A DNA stretch of 64,000 bases from a virus. The notes beneath the pieces were generated by a model, which made no database searches, was not told where the DNA came from, and saw nothing but the letters and a program-made list of their open reading frames with translations. Location of the stretch: IMG/VR virus record IMGVR_UViG_3300046820_000297, positions 1 to 64,000 of that record; one strand, given 5' to 3'. The stretch's first letter is position 1; the number at the start of each line of letters is the position of its first letter. This document shows positions 32,401 through 40,495 of this stretch, one piece after another. The position numbers and the translations under genes were made by a program.

Positions 32401-34018
32401 TTTAGCAATCACAGACACTGACAAGTTACTAGTAGATAAGAAATCTATAAAAGAACAATACGATCTTAGATTATTTACAGGTAATGAGAACAAGTCTAGT
32501 AAGAAAGCTGAAATTCTTTCTGCTAGATCTCCTTACAATCCTAAGAATCAATTACTTGCACCGCTACCTGAAACAACATTCAGCTCGTATGGTGAGAGAG
32601 GATTTGAGTTGTTCTATAAGTTTGTCTTAGAAAGAGAGACTCTAAGAGCATTGATGCCTTATCAAGAGGTGGTTCAGTCTAAGGAGTTCATAGAATTCCT
32701 AAAGATGATCAATAACAATACTAATTTACCAATGCGTTACGAAGAATTCTTGCGTAACAAAGCATTGGATAACTTGTATATTGATAGCAGCATCTTTGCA
32801 GGTGAGAACAAACAGAATCTTGTAGGTTCTCATGCTAAGTTCGAACACTTTGTTACAGAGTATCCAGAACTTATAACTAACTATCCAGTTCTTGAAATGC
32901 TTGTTCGTAAGGTACAAGGAAACAAAACATTCTTTAAGCTACTTACACAAGAGAAAGACGGACAAGTTCTTACTTCTTACAAGGATCAAATGCTACAGTT
33001 AGCAGATCCAGGTGTTAGCAAAGTAAAGGATAAAGAACTTAATAGAGTAATTAGTGCGTTCTTTGAAAAATTACCAACCGTTGGATTTATTCAAGGAGGT
33101 AACAATACTCGTTCAGGTTTGTATGTGATGAGTCTATTTACTATGGATAACATTGCACCATTTATTGCAAACAATATTCAGCAGTATGTAGATGTATTTA
33201 ACAAAGATGCGGTGAAAACAGAATCTATTCTTAAGAAGTTTTCTAAGAAATACGATGTTAAGTTTTCAACCGGTCGCGATACCTATAGTGCATACTTAGC
33301 AGATAGTCCTCAGAGTGTTTTCAATATAGAGCAAGTAAGCAAAGATGTTGTAAAGGAACAGCAATTTGACTATGTCAATATGGAGACTGGTGAATTGGAA
33401 CCGGTTAAAGTATACGATGAGAACTTGATGACAATGACATCCGTAGAGTTTGATACTATAGCTGCTGAGAATCCAGACAGCATATTTGTATTTGACGATC
33501 AGTATCCTATTGGAGGTAAACCAAACAAGACACCGACAAACGGTTCTAGAAAAGTAATGAGAAAAGGTCTTGATACAAACAAGAGCTTTGGAATATACTT
33601 ACAACAACCAAGTGGTCAGAATCCAAATGTTGATGAATTTGAGAAATACAAAGAGATCTTAGATCAACAATTAGATGAGCTATTAAGAAGAAAGAACTCT
33701 GGAAGTACTATCGTGTTCCCATCAAAAGGAGTGGGTATAGAACTATTAGGATTTGTACCTAGCGGAACTACCTACTTAGAGAACAAACAGTTAAAAAGAA
33801 ACAGCAATCTGTACGTATATTTGTCTAAGAGACTTCTCAAAGATTTTGGTTATGTCAATCCTATGTTCGATCTTGTAAGTAAAGGTTTCTCAACCGAACT
33901 ACTAGAAGGAGCTGAAACAGGTTTGGATTATATCCAGAATAGATTGATGGAAGCAGGTGTAAAGCAGAAAGTTTCTGACAGTACGGTATTAGAATATATT
34001 AAAAATTGTAAAGGTTAA
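23426..34018 (+). CDS. Giant virion RNA polymerase with zincin-like domain
   Basis: 3530 aa. The RNA polymerase call rests on residues about 2310-2360: VRIPTQGANSLDFMEVYEF, PEAAGN, LPLEVVAKSGGDFDIDKL. This matches the double-psi beta-barrel catalytic loop, with metal-binding Asp2350, Asp2352 and Asp2354 in DFDID, the form described for the single-chain crAss-like polymerase of phage phi14:2. The polymerase is thought to travel in the virion and transcribe early genes. A HExxH motif (HEAWH, 860-864) followed by YAEEFLAEKF suggests a zincin-like metalloprotease domain, perhaps for self-cleavage of the polyprotein. Residues about 2370-2480 are a Lys/Glu-rich coiled coil. It is longer than the phi14:2 enzyme (about 2200 aa), so it appears fused to extra cargo domains. 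Confidence 0.88.
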   Translation: MICDSSSNWSLEKSDIDKLETAIYKLLSDKANAPESDFVMSKFLGYLYNRALQGYGDNDKALTLLRAVPETMKIVITAFDELSDKLMSKKVPLDMNTLFKLSNSFNADINNVKEYVNKNLAKATIVTSQSANEDAKKAQTPPQSDGTVLGEFQALPSNPFTSTGNETEEMTWYYDFLKTLDKRMMDLGGPDKDGGVDFNGRKVYVSMVLGSNIPENQLYESTRQDANLMKASGSTMYIMFTDASGNPSYFSDTYGNATSEDGKLIYFPQRAIPTSTKDKQGNLVFDLESIGGRTLQSVGYAARVERSTNEAIAYRYNNAFAKLKQLQDYLRSNPTASVRLDIDNISRGFMNLQSPETTRVVDVKNITAFTPVISGNKKLINVPGVLQPIEFFMAPYSEEMASKVADLLLNEVIYNNKVMTPKNKFNLIADFTQFGTTSDSFRYDTETGTIFLGTEALDTTDKNTAKQRIVEFLTREFENKNVKNAKGEFVKQKNQFFYNNKKATGNFIDFTLAANTSGAFDMSISTRPYLDWVKENAMVSVELKSGEIRQVNGYVEFNMGVDAMRILATQPFNEIVKTTGEEGYSKLNPTKTITGNVKKVGWKAVLSKATEVYPTTKDGDFQVVSTRIPGTNQHFGNPFSSTESVIKKNKDLIKVDDTVAAVKSYIDWVTNTNFDYSNSGKTEAEVELLKERAHWIRKELMSGRLKGKDILYYIELKEPAHSNALDYLINDFNWGAFEFEQTKKAQKKAAPENIVPSNLPTNSDVVANKSKDFDFGAYKRRGQGEIDATPSQIIKAAAWYDNLKIKFKDASGNIIEKNMKDVIPYHVMFRIANSNGDVRARWTRSGINLYEGSDYSDLYHEAWHGFTQWFLTTDEKLKLYDSVKNSGERIKYYDDTTNSWKSMSASDLDFSIKNHKLYAEEFLAEKFREFALNNGKFPKEQPVAVKSIFRRIWDALKALFGFASKESMLTPISESNIAEVFEKLYVGDLSDYTMDSANIDFDVLNSGITATSDQYQDLNITDSILLADSLNSIISELVDSSGTAKATAALFNNTAYKKALLEDAREALLNRLKAVIKEYDETEDSFLKEQLDKNMQLLNYAYNNFGNIENLSGGLIDYFNKRYGLFDMTMQSKAIDREFNIGNQTDAVNTQDGVSDREGLMAGSGVEYGTIERMDDGVMFLLSTLFEKENGQFTYNKLGFKKTTPFRRAYSAVSTATENAYTRIKMIENMDLASKMLLDSGKVDDRYTVIQQLLAKLGPLDSTDISNQSLWNSFFHSFRFDKLSGNQVTVEYNENGGGVSIKVGKSDGADKLTGRNLETGFEVNKTKSTFLKKNKDGIYTLDLEGVLRKYPTSVMALNKPIEFLRDLGLDITENLKIKRQLADRNVVSNIYKIIVSSGDKNRIITGLKNKGAASLFDDQGTLWNSLLQIQSRYSGTVNDYMIKNAKGDSQSEMSNPSTAGNLLNRINDAVDSIDGKHAAFDRMINSPEMSHYNPERNPFVKSSVIFKRMFGPDLSKRQVRNGIPFMLEYRSQLGTQVLEKEIDQLVESTTLLSGLKSSDSDFQTAFLRDFFTINLQGFAEAYKHADKTQAFIVALTNNGNPSFYVHPKEFANVNGSILANDIIIDYIGSELERIKKVINFSGTGTRPEDIILWYDKKGNPVTYKNTGSTFTIFDDILLEDTKNMLIGEESITDLESFKNFLASNAMVKDQILQQLNDYFADQVTKHKEILSAFPVLQRPSVYSSFLSNVAQNLKNQPSSVVFETAVKSMVYNSFIHKFEMNTLVYGDAAQNNHDKEEHMKRIPGFFASGRIPVADVFMDRMFAQKGGRYHLSPWFTNSGLEAPKDPLSSQTSILKTAVFKDVFTDSVYYEEMMNVLDEYNKTAAVPIPKEAYDAYKNMKVADAQAWMTFDAYRALEIRLDNWSPQKEELYNKIINGENVDIAETLQFFPVKKLQYSGPLQISNFTANAFHKYSVMPLIPNVIKGRRLESLHNQLVSQGYAYGVMHSGSKIASIGKDGDLIPFYKNDEFDPAFTEEGYEFVSNTIFLDYLKEQLVTKDKFKKNVKFPTQLRKLVTSGLKEFGVPTDFEPKLTESERIKKWGELSEKQKIAQSGFYELEKAYLNHIAKITTIAENKLKRELGFHNGKINMKRLIEYVKESLTAQDLPEQTIESIKVDANGKLNVPLDISTDPAKIESLITALVNKRIIDQMSKGEQYIQGSGVGFEKFSKPTEDDLKKYGSDGLPFYKYNPNKPTSAMKVKIALHGDFKKLLDVKHNDGKPIKTLDRLNEMIQNDQWLDTGENRKMITLFGVRIPTQGANSLDFMEVYEFLPEAAGNIMILPLEVVAKSGGDFDIDKLVTIVPSLSYNERSVELTKAVKTKKSEATLETEKEKLKEEFDVIDEKYDDLLAELPQKEEIKNLIAEKKELVAQRKVLAGKLRKALEEQEQRVKEGKSIKGNQKYIDKKRQELEEINNKIEPIQNTINTEYNRRDEDRGLNEARESEIKDVIEKIRDINRQIESYNTNAETNLLLSTMVSIVSRPDNYINLTRPNGTTIFTEDEEDRGVSIKDEFGKYNRKSFKTSTNSSRKFSPTRIMENGYNISKAISLSAGKDGIGMIATGNTFSNLYRSVGMYLSSEYTGKKGEALYQKLFLEHNKIGDSISLSHLMTADKKRYISDVISELMNGYLDVAKDDWVYDINAIKEFEPEFELMILAGVPVRQIVLFLSQPKVRQYLERVRQYGSPYAGLTGGEYVNPNFAKYTALLDTLDPAVVSGTGKKRPSVEALVASIQKRRGERQVSFDTDALYKNLSGKGNTALDNDIFEHFVEIQLMSKANSEVKRSLNFDTDKARTYFEAVAKQQGSHGVSAKVPKEMVTKLLDANQSVLGSFMKQDLIRQALSAVLPLRSAKYLNDYLLEHLDALDIDMDQEEKYVSGFVSDLNQYIFENFLYRFNTNDTEYRSNDIKVELEQQDLLKFGAVLMPSEVVDEETGEVRLAITDTDKLLVDKKSIKEQYDLRLFTGNENKSSKKAEILSARSPYNPKNQLLAPLPETTFSSYGERGFELFYKFVLERETLRALMPYQEVVQSKEFIEFLKMINNNTNLPMRYEEFLRNKALDNLYIDSSIFAGENKQNLVGSHAKFEHFVTEYPELITNYPVLEMLVRKVQGNKTFFKLLTQEKDGQVLTSYKDQMLQLADPGVSKVKDKELNRVISAFFEKLPTVGFIQGGNNTRSGLYVMSLFTMDNIAPFIANNIQQYVDVFNKDAVKTESILKKFSKKYDVKFSTGRDTYSAYLADSPQSVFNIEQVSKDVVKEQQFDYVNMETGELEPVKVYDENLMTMTSVEFDTIAAENPDSIFVFDDQYPIGGKPNKTPTNGSRKVMRKGLDTNKSFGIYLQQPSGQNPNVDEFEKYKEILDQQLDELLRRKNSGSTIVFPSKGVGIELLGFVPSGTTYLENKQLKRNSNLYVYLSKRLLKDFGYVNPMFDLVSKGFSTELLEGAETGLDYIQNRLMEAGVKQKVSDSTVLEYIKNCKG

Positions 34019-34022
34019 TAGA

Positions 34023-37000
34023 ATGAACGCATGCGCTTTTGGTCCTGAGAAGGATGCACTAAACGAATCGATAAAGATATTTGGAGAATTCATAGCTAAC
34101 AAAGATTATCTAGAATATGGACGTGTTCGTTCTGCAGAAGAAATCCAAGCGTCTCTCAAACTAGAAGGTAAGATCTTAGAACAAGATCCTAATTTCATAA
34201 GAGTTTCTGAGACAGTAGAAGACAATCTTAAAGATCTTACTGTGTTTCCAGGATTTGATGCAATGCTTACAGGTATTGAAGTTGACACAGCAGGTATTAG
34301 TGTAAACAGATCTAATGCTATTGTAGACTTTATGGTCAGAAGTTTCTCTGATCGTCTTGGTATTCCTTATGAGTTTGTATCAAGAGGTGAAGCATTTGAG
34401 ATCTTAAAGCAAGCAGGTAAAGCGTATACACAAGAATCAGGATTCTTTATTGGTGGTAAGGTATATCTCATTAGAGAAGACCTTAGTTTAGATACAGCAA
34501 TGCATGAATTTGCACATCCGTTTGTGAGAGCGATTCAAAAAGAGAATCCAGAATTATTTGAGAAGTTATATAATGATCTAATCAATACAGATACCGGTCG
34601 TAAGATGGTATCATTAGTATCTATCTTAGAAGATAAACTTACTCCTGATCAAGATTTATTCAAGGAAGAAGTGATGGTTCGTGCGTTGTCTAAACACGCG
34701 TATGATAAAGTAAATCAGAAACCAGAAGACACTTCATTCTTTAACGCAATTAAGAATTTCTTATATCATCTAAAGCAGTTATTAAGAAAGTATCTAGGTA
34801 AAACATTTGATGTATCTAAGCTTGATAGCACTACAACACTTGACGAGTTATCAGAGATATTCTTAGCTGCTAAAATAGATTTCCAAACAGAGTCTGTAAA
34901 TCAAGCAGACATTGTAGCGTTTAAAAAGGACATTAACAATCTTGTTGATGAGCTTACTAATATAATGGAGAATGACTCCGGTGCAAAAGCTGTAAGCAAA
35001 GCTATCAACGATGTCTACAGAGTTGCAATGAATCATAAAGAGCGTCTTGAGGTAAACAAAAACCTTAGAGATATGGCGGAACTTCTCAAAGGAGAGTTCG
35101 ATGATTCTACATATAAGCTTATCATTAATAACCTAAGAGACTACGAGAGTCTTATCACAGATAAGTTTGCAGAACTCGTAGAGAAATATCAGTATAATCA
35201 TGATAAAGCTACTGCATATATTGAGAGCTTGTATCAGATTAAACACATGGCTAGGTTGATGGTAGCTCATATGAATGAGATACGTAATCAACCACAGACA
35301 CCGGATATCACAAAACAATTCTTTTACTATAGACAATTAGCGACTGATTGGTCAAACACTATTGCTACAGCAAGAGAATTACTTTCTGAAGAAGGATTAG
35401 AGAGCGGAGAACTAGTAGACTTGATTGCTAGTATTGAAGGTTATGTAAAAACCGCAATCAGTATTGATGATAAATTCAGTGTACGTTCTGCAACAGAACT
35501 CCTTACTGATGTCTTAGAACCATTAGCTCAAGAAGTAGAGAGGTATTACAATGATATCATCGATGAACTTGTTGCAAAAGGTGCGTCCGAACAAAAAATC
35601 GAGCGCTATAGAAAAGAATTTAAAGACACAATTCTAGATAAGGATGCTCTAAAGGAGTGGTTAACCGGACAAAGAACAGATACAAATGTGCTTAGTGCAT
35701 GGATGGAATCTTATATGAATATTCAAGACCCGGTTGTATTCGGTCTTGCTCAATTCATCAACAATAATATTTCTGATGTACTTACTATTAGTCAACAAAG
35801 ACATAATAAGTTTGCTACAGAGTTTGAACCGTTGCTGAAAGCTGCAGGTATTGATATTAAAAATCTAAAAGCATTACGTGATGCAGTTACTTATATAGAA
35901 GCTGACGGTATCTATAATGAGAAGGGTGAGTATGTAAGAAGAGAAAGATATGCATTCAAGAACCACTTGAAAGAATACAGATACGAGATTGGTAAACTAA
36001 ACGATGAGATTAGAAAAGCTGAGATTACTGCACAGGAGACTGGTGATAGCACTGAGCTTGATAAACTTAAAGTTGAAAGAGAGAAATTATTAAATGAACA
36101 CTTCTATGATTCTAAAGCTGATATCGTAAAGCAAGCTGAAAGAAGATTAATTCGTGATGAGATTGGTGAGAAAGCATACAATGCAAGAGATCTTGTGCTT
36201 AGAAAGATTAAGAGTTTGGATTTGGGAATAACCGATCCAGATGAACTAGTAGATAAAGATAGACTTGCTATTCTAGATTCTCTATGGAGAGAGTATAATT
36301 TGCTGTTCTCTTTAAGTTATGCTGACGGTACCAAAAAGGATCCGTCTTCTGACGATTATAAAATCGCTGTTAGATTACGTGAGTATAGAGAAGAGACAAA
36401 AGAATTCTATGAGTGGGTTCCTGTAAAGAACATGTTCTCTAGAGCACTAGCTTCTTACGAACAACAGTTGAGAGACAATGGTATTAGCGGTGGTGAGTTT
36501 ATTAAAATGCGCGCTGATTGGATTAAAAACAATACTCGTGTAAAAATTAAACCTGAATTCTGGCAAGAAGTAAATAATATCTTAGAAGAGATTAGATCTT
36601 TAAAACCAGACATCCCCGAGAATCTTAGAAACAAATTAGATCTTGATGAACTCTATGCTGAGATTAGTGATCAGATAAGCGCTTTCCGAGATGACGACGG
36701 TCAACCAGATGGTTTGATCATGTCTGAAGAAAAGAAGAAAGCAATCAAAGAGTTAGATAAGAAGATCGAGAAGTCTAGAAAGACAATCACCGGTCTAATG
36801 GGATTGAGTGAAGAGGAACAAAATGAATATGAATACATCTCAGGATTATTACTATTAAACGGAGATAACTTAAGACAATGGGCGGATGAGAATCCTGATT
36901 TAATAAATAGATATGAGTACTTACAAAATCTAATTGATGAGTATGCTCTAAACGATACCACTGTAGGAAGAATCAATGTACTTTATAAAAAACTGAATGC

Positions 37001-39575
37001 TTTAAGGAGTCGTTCTGCTACAAGTCAGTACATAGATGCTGTCAATGAGTTACTAAAACCAGGTGAGAACGAGGATGACAATGTAGATACAGAACAGTTA
37101 TTCAGCATATTTGGTATTAGAGAGTTTGATGCATCTAACATTGATAGATTACTTGAGCCTGAAGTATCTAATCTATTAAGAACTAGTGGTAAATTCAATA
37201 AGTGGTTTATGGATAACCACTTTACTTCTGAATATACTATTAAGAAAGGTAAAAAGAAAGGTACTAAAGTAAAGACTCACAAAAGAATCAGCGCTTGGAA
37301 CGTAACAAGACCGAACGATGATATGTATTATGAGACTACTGAAGTAACTGATAAAGATGGAAATGTAGTTGATACTGTACAAGGTATCCCTACACTGAAG
37401 TATTACAGACGTTCTTTAAAATCTGAATACAGAACTGAAAAGATTACTATGGGAGAAGCAATGCGTCGAGGTGACTTGACACTAGCTACTGTAGATGAAG
37501 TCGGAAGATGGTTACCAAGACCTGATAGTAAGTATAGAAACGAAGAGTACTACAGGATGAAGAATACTAATCCTGCTCAGTTTAACTTAGCAAACAAGAT
37601 GCTCCAGTTCCATTTAGAGAACCAAGAGAGTTTGTCTAAGAACTCTAGACTAGGAGTATTTGCACCACGCTTTAGAAAGGATGGTTACGAAACAATAACT
37701 GAAGGTACATTAAAAGATAAGTGGGATGCTGCAGTAAGTAATACTAAAGCGTCATTTGCAAAAGCAAAAGATGATTTAGATTTAGGATACAATCCTCAAA
37801 CAGAAGTCAACTACGTTACTCTAGACATGTTCGACTCTGAAGTTAGCGGTATTCCTATTGCAGGTAAAGCAGACTTAGAGCTTAGTGAAACATCGGAAGA
37901 TATGTTCTTAGGTGTAATGCGTTATATGCAGAGTGCTGAGAGACACAAGAAGCTTGTAGAGATTAATCCTCAAGTACGTGCTATTCAGAAAGTTGTGAAT
38001 GGTAAAGAAGGTGCTATAAAAGACATGAATAAACGTAGTAAGAGCGACATGCTTGCGTTTAATCAAGTTAGATTTGCAATAAAGAAAGAGAGATCTGTAA
38101 GATCCCAGGTTATTAACTCACTTATAGAAAGAGAGTTTGAAGGTAAGACACAAGCTGGTGTAACTGCTGACATGGCAGGATTGAATAAGTTTGGTAGTTT
38201 TGCGATGGGTCTTGCATCAACTGCGTTCTTTGCATTAGATATTACATCTGCATTAAAGAACTCATTTGGTCAGGCGTTTCAGTCTATCATTGAAAGTGCC
38301 GGTGGTCAGTATTTATCCCCTAGTAGTTTAGCAAAAGGTGCTATATGGGCACAGTATGCAACTGCAGAGATTTCATTTGAGATATACAAGTACGGACCAA
38401 AAGGTTTGAATGTTCAGATCTATGAGATATTCGATCCTGAAATGAAGTTCAGACCTGAAGTAAAAGGTTATGGTGATAAGTTCGGAACTAGTTCTACTAG
38501 AACATTAACTCGAGACATTCTTAAAGACAGAAGCTGGTTGACAAACTTCCGTGTATGGACTCAGCTTAATGCTACAATGCAGTTGTTTGGAGGAGTAATG
38601 CACCATCAGATGGTTGATCAAACTATCAATGGCGTCACTAAACAGATACCTTATATGGAAGCATTCGAAGTTAAAGACGGACAACTTACTGTTAAAGAAG
38701 GAGTTAGTCAAGAATGGGCACCCGGTGGTAGTAAGTTCAAGATGATGCAGAACCGTATCCAAGCTATGAACAGAAATCTTAATGGTGCTTTCACACAGTT
38801 TGATACCCCTATGGGTGGTAGATACTTGCTATGGAGAATGGTTACATTCTTGAAGAAGTGGTTTGCTAACATGTTCTTGAATCGTTTTGGATACCGTGGT
38901 AACTTCTTGAATCCACAAGCTAGATGGGATGTTCAAGGTAATCAGATGCGTATTGGTTATTATATACAGTCTCTAAACACACTAGTAAGAGCTATTACAA
39001 CATTAGGAAAAGATACCAAAGTATTATCTAAACCCGAAAAAGCAGCACTTAAGAAAACTGCTACTGAGTTGTTAGTTATTGTAGGGGGTCTGAATCTAAT
39101 TCTCTTATTATTTGATTATGATCCAGATGATGAGGAGCGTTATGAGAAACTCCGTCGTAAGTCGGGACCACTTCCGGGTATCTTTACTGCAGACAGTGAG
39201 TACGAATACAACACTGTAGGATTTATGGAGAACCATGCATTGTTCTTACTTACTAGTACATTGAACGAACAAGAAGCTATGGTACCAGTACCCGGTTTAG
39301 GATTTGATGACTATGCTAAATTGTTTACTCTAGATTCAATTGCTCTTACACATACTGTAGAGAATACATCTAAGACGATTGCAGCTATTGTAAACTTGAT
39401 AACTCAGGATCCATCAGCGTATTATAAGCGTGATGCGGGTCCGTTTGAGTGGCAACAACAAGAAGATGCCAAGGTGTTTAACTATCTACTAAAATCTTTT
39501 GGATTATCTGGTAAAGCAGTAGATCCGGTAAATGCATTGAAAAACTTTGAAAGTGCACAAAGTCGTTTCAAATAA
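34023..39575 (+). CDS. Giant cargo protein with N-terminal zincin-like motif and membrane segment
   Basis: 1850 aa, third of the giant cassette, starting 4 bp after the RNA polymerase gene. HEFAH (161-165) after a beta segment (FFIGGKVYLIRE), with a downstream EE pair (FKEEVMVRALSKHA), suggests a zincin-type metallopeptidase, similar in layout to the HEAWH region of the polymerase protein. The middle (about 280-1150) is almost entirely charged helix and coiled coil. Near the C-terminus, residues about 1680-1699 (ELLVIVGGLNLILLLF) form a likely membrane segment. It may be co-packaged and ejected with the polymerase; protease action on the cargo precursors is possible. Substrate and activity are not shown by the sequence. 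Confidence 0.65.
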   Translation: MNACAFGPEKDALNESIKIFGEFIANKDYLEYGRVRSAEEIQASLKLEGKILEQDPNFIRVSETVEDNLKDLTVFPGFDAMLTGIEVDTAGISVNRSNAIVDFMVRSFSDRLGIPYEFVSRGEAFEILKQAGKAYTQESGFFIGGKVYLIREDLSLDTAMHEFAHPFVRAIQKENPELFEKLYNDLINTDTGRKMVSLVSILEDKLTPDQDLFKEEVMVRALSKHAYDKVNQKPEDTSFFNAIKNFLYHLKQLLRKYLGKTFDVSKLDSTTTLDELSEIFLAAKIDFQTESVNQADIVAFKKDINNLVDELTNIMENDSGAKAVSKAINDVYRVAMNHKERLEVNKNLRDMAELLKGEFDDSTYKLIINNLRDYESLITDKFAELVEKYQYNHDKATAYIESLYQIKHMARLMVAHMNEIRNQPQTPDITKQFFYYRQLATDWSNTIATARELLSEEGLESGELVDLIASIEGYVKTAISIDDKFSVRSATELLTDVLEPLAQEVERYYNDIIDELVAKGASEQKIERYRKEFKDTILDKDALKEWLTGQRTDTNVLSAWMESYMNIQDPVVFGLAQFINNNISDVLTISQQRHNKFATEFEPLLKAAGIDIKNLKALRDAVTYIEADGIYNEKGEYVRRERYAFKNHLKEYRYEIGKLNDEIRKAEITAQETGDSTELDKLKVEREKLLNEHFYDSKADIVKQAERRLIRDEIGEKAYNARDLVLRKIKSLDLGITDPDELVDKDRLAILDSLWREYNLLFSLSYADGTKKDPSSDDYKIAVRLREYREETKEFYEWVPVKNMFSRALASYEQQLRDNGISGGEFIKMRADWIKNNTRVKIKPEFWQEVNNILEEIRSLKPDIPENLRNKLDLDELYAEISDQISAFRDDDGQPDGLIMSEEKKKAIKELDKKIEKSRKTITGLMGLSEEEQNEYEYISGLLLLNGDNLRQWADENPDLINRYEYLQNLIDEYALNDTTVGRINVLYKKLNALRSRSATSQYIDAVNELLKPGENEDDNVDTEQLFSIFGIREFDASNIDRLLEPEVSNLLRTSGKFNKWFMDNHFTSEYTIKKGKKKGTKVKTHKRISAWNVTRPNDDMYYETTEVTDKDGNVVDTVQGIPTLKYYRRSLKSEYRTEKITMGEAMRRGDLTLATVDEVGRWLPRPDSKYRNEEYYRMKNTNPAQFNLANKMLQFHLENQESLSKNSRLGVFAPRFRKDGYETITEGTLKDKWDAAVSNTKASFAKAKDDLDLGYNPQTEVNYVTLDMFDSEVSGIPIAGKADLELSETSEDMFLGVMRYMQSAERHKKLVEINPQVRAIQKVVNGKEGAIKDMNKRSKSDMLAFNQVRFAIKKERSVRSQVINSLIEREFEGKTQAGVTADMAGLNKFGSFAMGLASTAFFALDITSALKNSFGQAFQSIIESAGGQYLSPSSLAKGAIWAQYATAEISFEIYKYGPKGLNVQIYEIFDPEMKFRPEVKGYGDKFGTSSTRTLTRDILKDRSWLTNFRVWTQLNATMQLFGGVMHHQMVDQTINGVTKQIPYMEAFEVKDGQLTVKEGVSQEWAPGGSKFKMMQNRIQAMNRNLNGAFTQFDTPMGGRYLLWRMVTFLKKWFANMFLNRFGYRGNFLNPQARWDVQGNQMRIGYYIQSLNTLVRAITTLGKDTKVLSKPEKAALKKTATELLVIVGGLNLILLLFDYDPDDEERYEKLRRKSGPLPGIFTADSEYEYNTVGFMENHALFLLTSTLNEQEAMVPVPGLGFDDYAKLFTLDSIALTHTVENTSKTIAAIVNLITQDPSAYYKRDAGPFEWQQQEDAKVFNYLLKSFGLSGKAVDPVNALKNFESAQSRFK

Positions 39576-39620
39576 TGAAATTCTTTTGTATATTATATAT
39601 GTAAAGTAAAAACAAGAATC

Positions 39621-40037
39621 ATGGCATTTGTAGACATCTTTAATTTTAAAAAGTATATCACTAAACCTAGTGATGCAACAACAGCACGTATCGGACACGT
39701 AAACGCTTTATACGATGCTTTAGCAAATTCTGATTCAGCAATAACAAAAAACACTTATCTCTTAGCAACTGGAGAAACTGATGTTACTATAAACACTAAG
39801 TCAGGAGTAATAGATATTGAAGATGATGTTCCTGGATTAGACACAGTTACTTTTAATATTATATCTGATGATATAACAGGAGACAATCCTTGTGTAATAT
39901 TAATTACACCAATTTGTGATGAGGGATTTAATTTTGGTTTACGTTATGTATTAAGCGAAGGAGAAGCTAATATAACAATTTATAATAGAAACGCTCCTAA
40001 CGCAACACTTGTAAAATTACATTTTTTAATTATCTAA
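39621..40037 (+). CDS. Small virion protein with FNFKKY N-terminal module, copy 1
   Basis: 138 aa. The N-terminal about 38 residues (MAFVDIFNFKKYITKPSD, then ARIGHVNALYDAL) closely match the next gene, while the C-terminal part differs and is beta-rich. In crAss-like phages, a similar short N-terminal module occurs on tail or head-fibre-like proteins, so it may dock different C-terminal domains on the virion. The 45-bp AT-rich gap upstream (39576-39620) separates it from the giant gene and could contain a promoter; no clear consensus was found. Confidence 0.55.
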   Translation: MAFVDIFNFKKYITKPSDATTARIGHVNALYDALANSDSAITKNTYLLATGETDVTINTKSGVIDIEDDVPGLDTVTFNIISDDITGDNPCVILITPICDEGFNFGLRYVLSEGEANITIYNRNAPNATLVKLHFLII

Positions 40038-40041
40038 TAAT

Positions 40042-40488
40042 ATGGCATTCATAGACATTTTCAACTTTAAAAAGTACTTCGCTAATCCTAGCGACTCGCA
40101 AGTAGCACGTTACGGACATATTAATGCTTTGTATACTGACTTGTCTGAAACAATTTTTCAAAATCAGATTACAACAGGTACAGTAACTCAATCAGCAATA
40201 GATGAGAACGTTACTATAAATGCTAGAGCTGGTAAAATAACTTTAAATGGTATCCCAAGTAATTCGGATCCAAATTCATTTACTATTAATAATTCTGAGG
40301 TTACTGTAAATAGCATAATATTGGTAACATTTCAAGCTAACCTTACATCTAATGCACCAACTAGAGCTGTAACTGCAACAATTAATAGTATTACAGACGG
40401 ATCTTTTGCTGTTTGTGTAAAACCAGCTGCGGTTCTTGAAAACAGTGGAACACTAACCGGATTTCTTCATTTTTTCATTATTAACTAA
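40042..40488 (+). CDS. Small virion protein with FNFKKY N-terminal module, copy 2
   Basis: 148 aa and paralogous to the gene just upstream (4-bp gap). The N-terminus reads MAFIDIFNFKKYFANPSD followed by ARYGHINALYTDL, matching copy 1 at most positions. The C-terminal part is a Thr/Asn/Val-rich beta domain with little visible similarity to copy 1. This is what would be expected if a virion-anchoring module was duplicated and the exposed domain diverged. No enzymatic motif is visible. Confidence 0.55.
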   Translation: MAFIDIFNFKKYFANPSDSQVARYGHINALYTDLSETIFQNQITTGTVTQSAIDENVTINARAGKITLNGIPSNSDPNSFTINNSEVTVNSIILVTFQANLTSNAPTRAVTATINSITDGSFAVCVKPAAVLENSGTLTGFLHFFIIN

Positions 40489-40495
40489 GATTAAT

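Noticed and set aside
39576-39620. Late promoter in the AT-rich gap after the giant genes
   Set aside because: TTTTG and TATA-like stretches are present but no pair matches the Bacteroidota consensus with correct spacing; an AT-rich gap alone is not enough.
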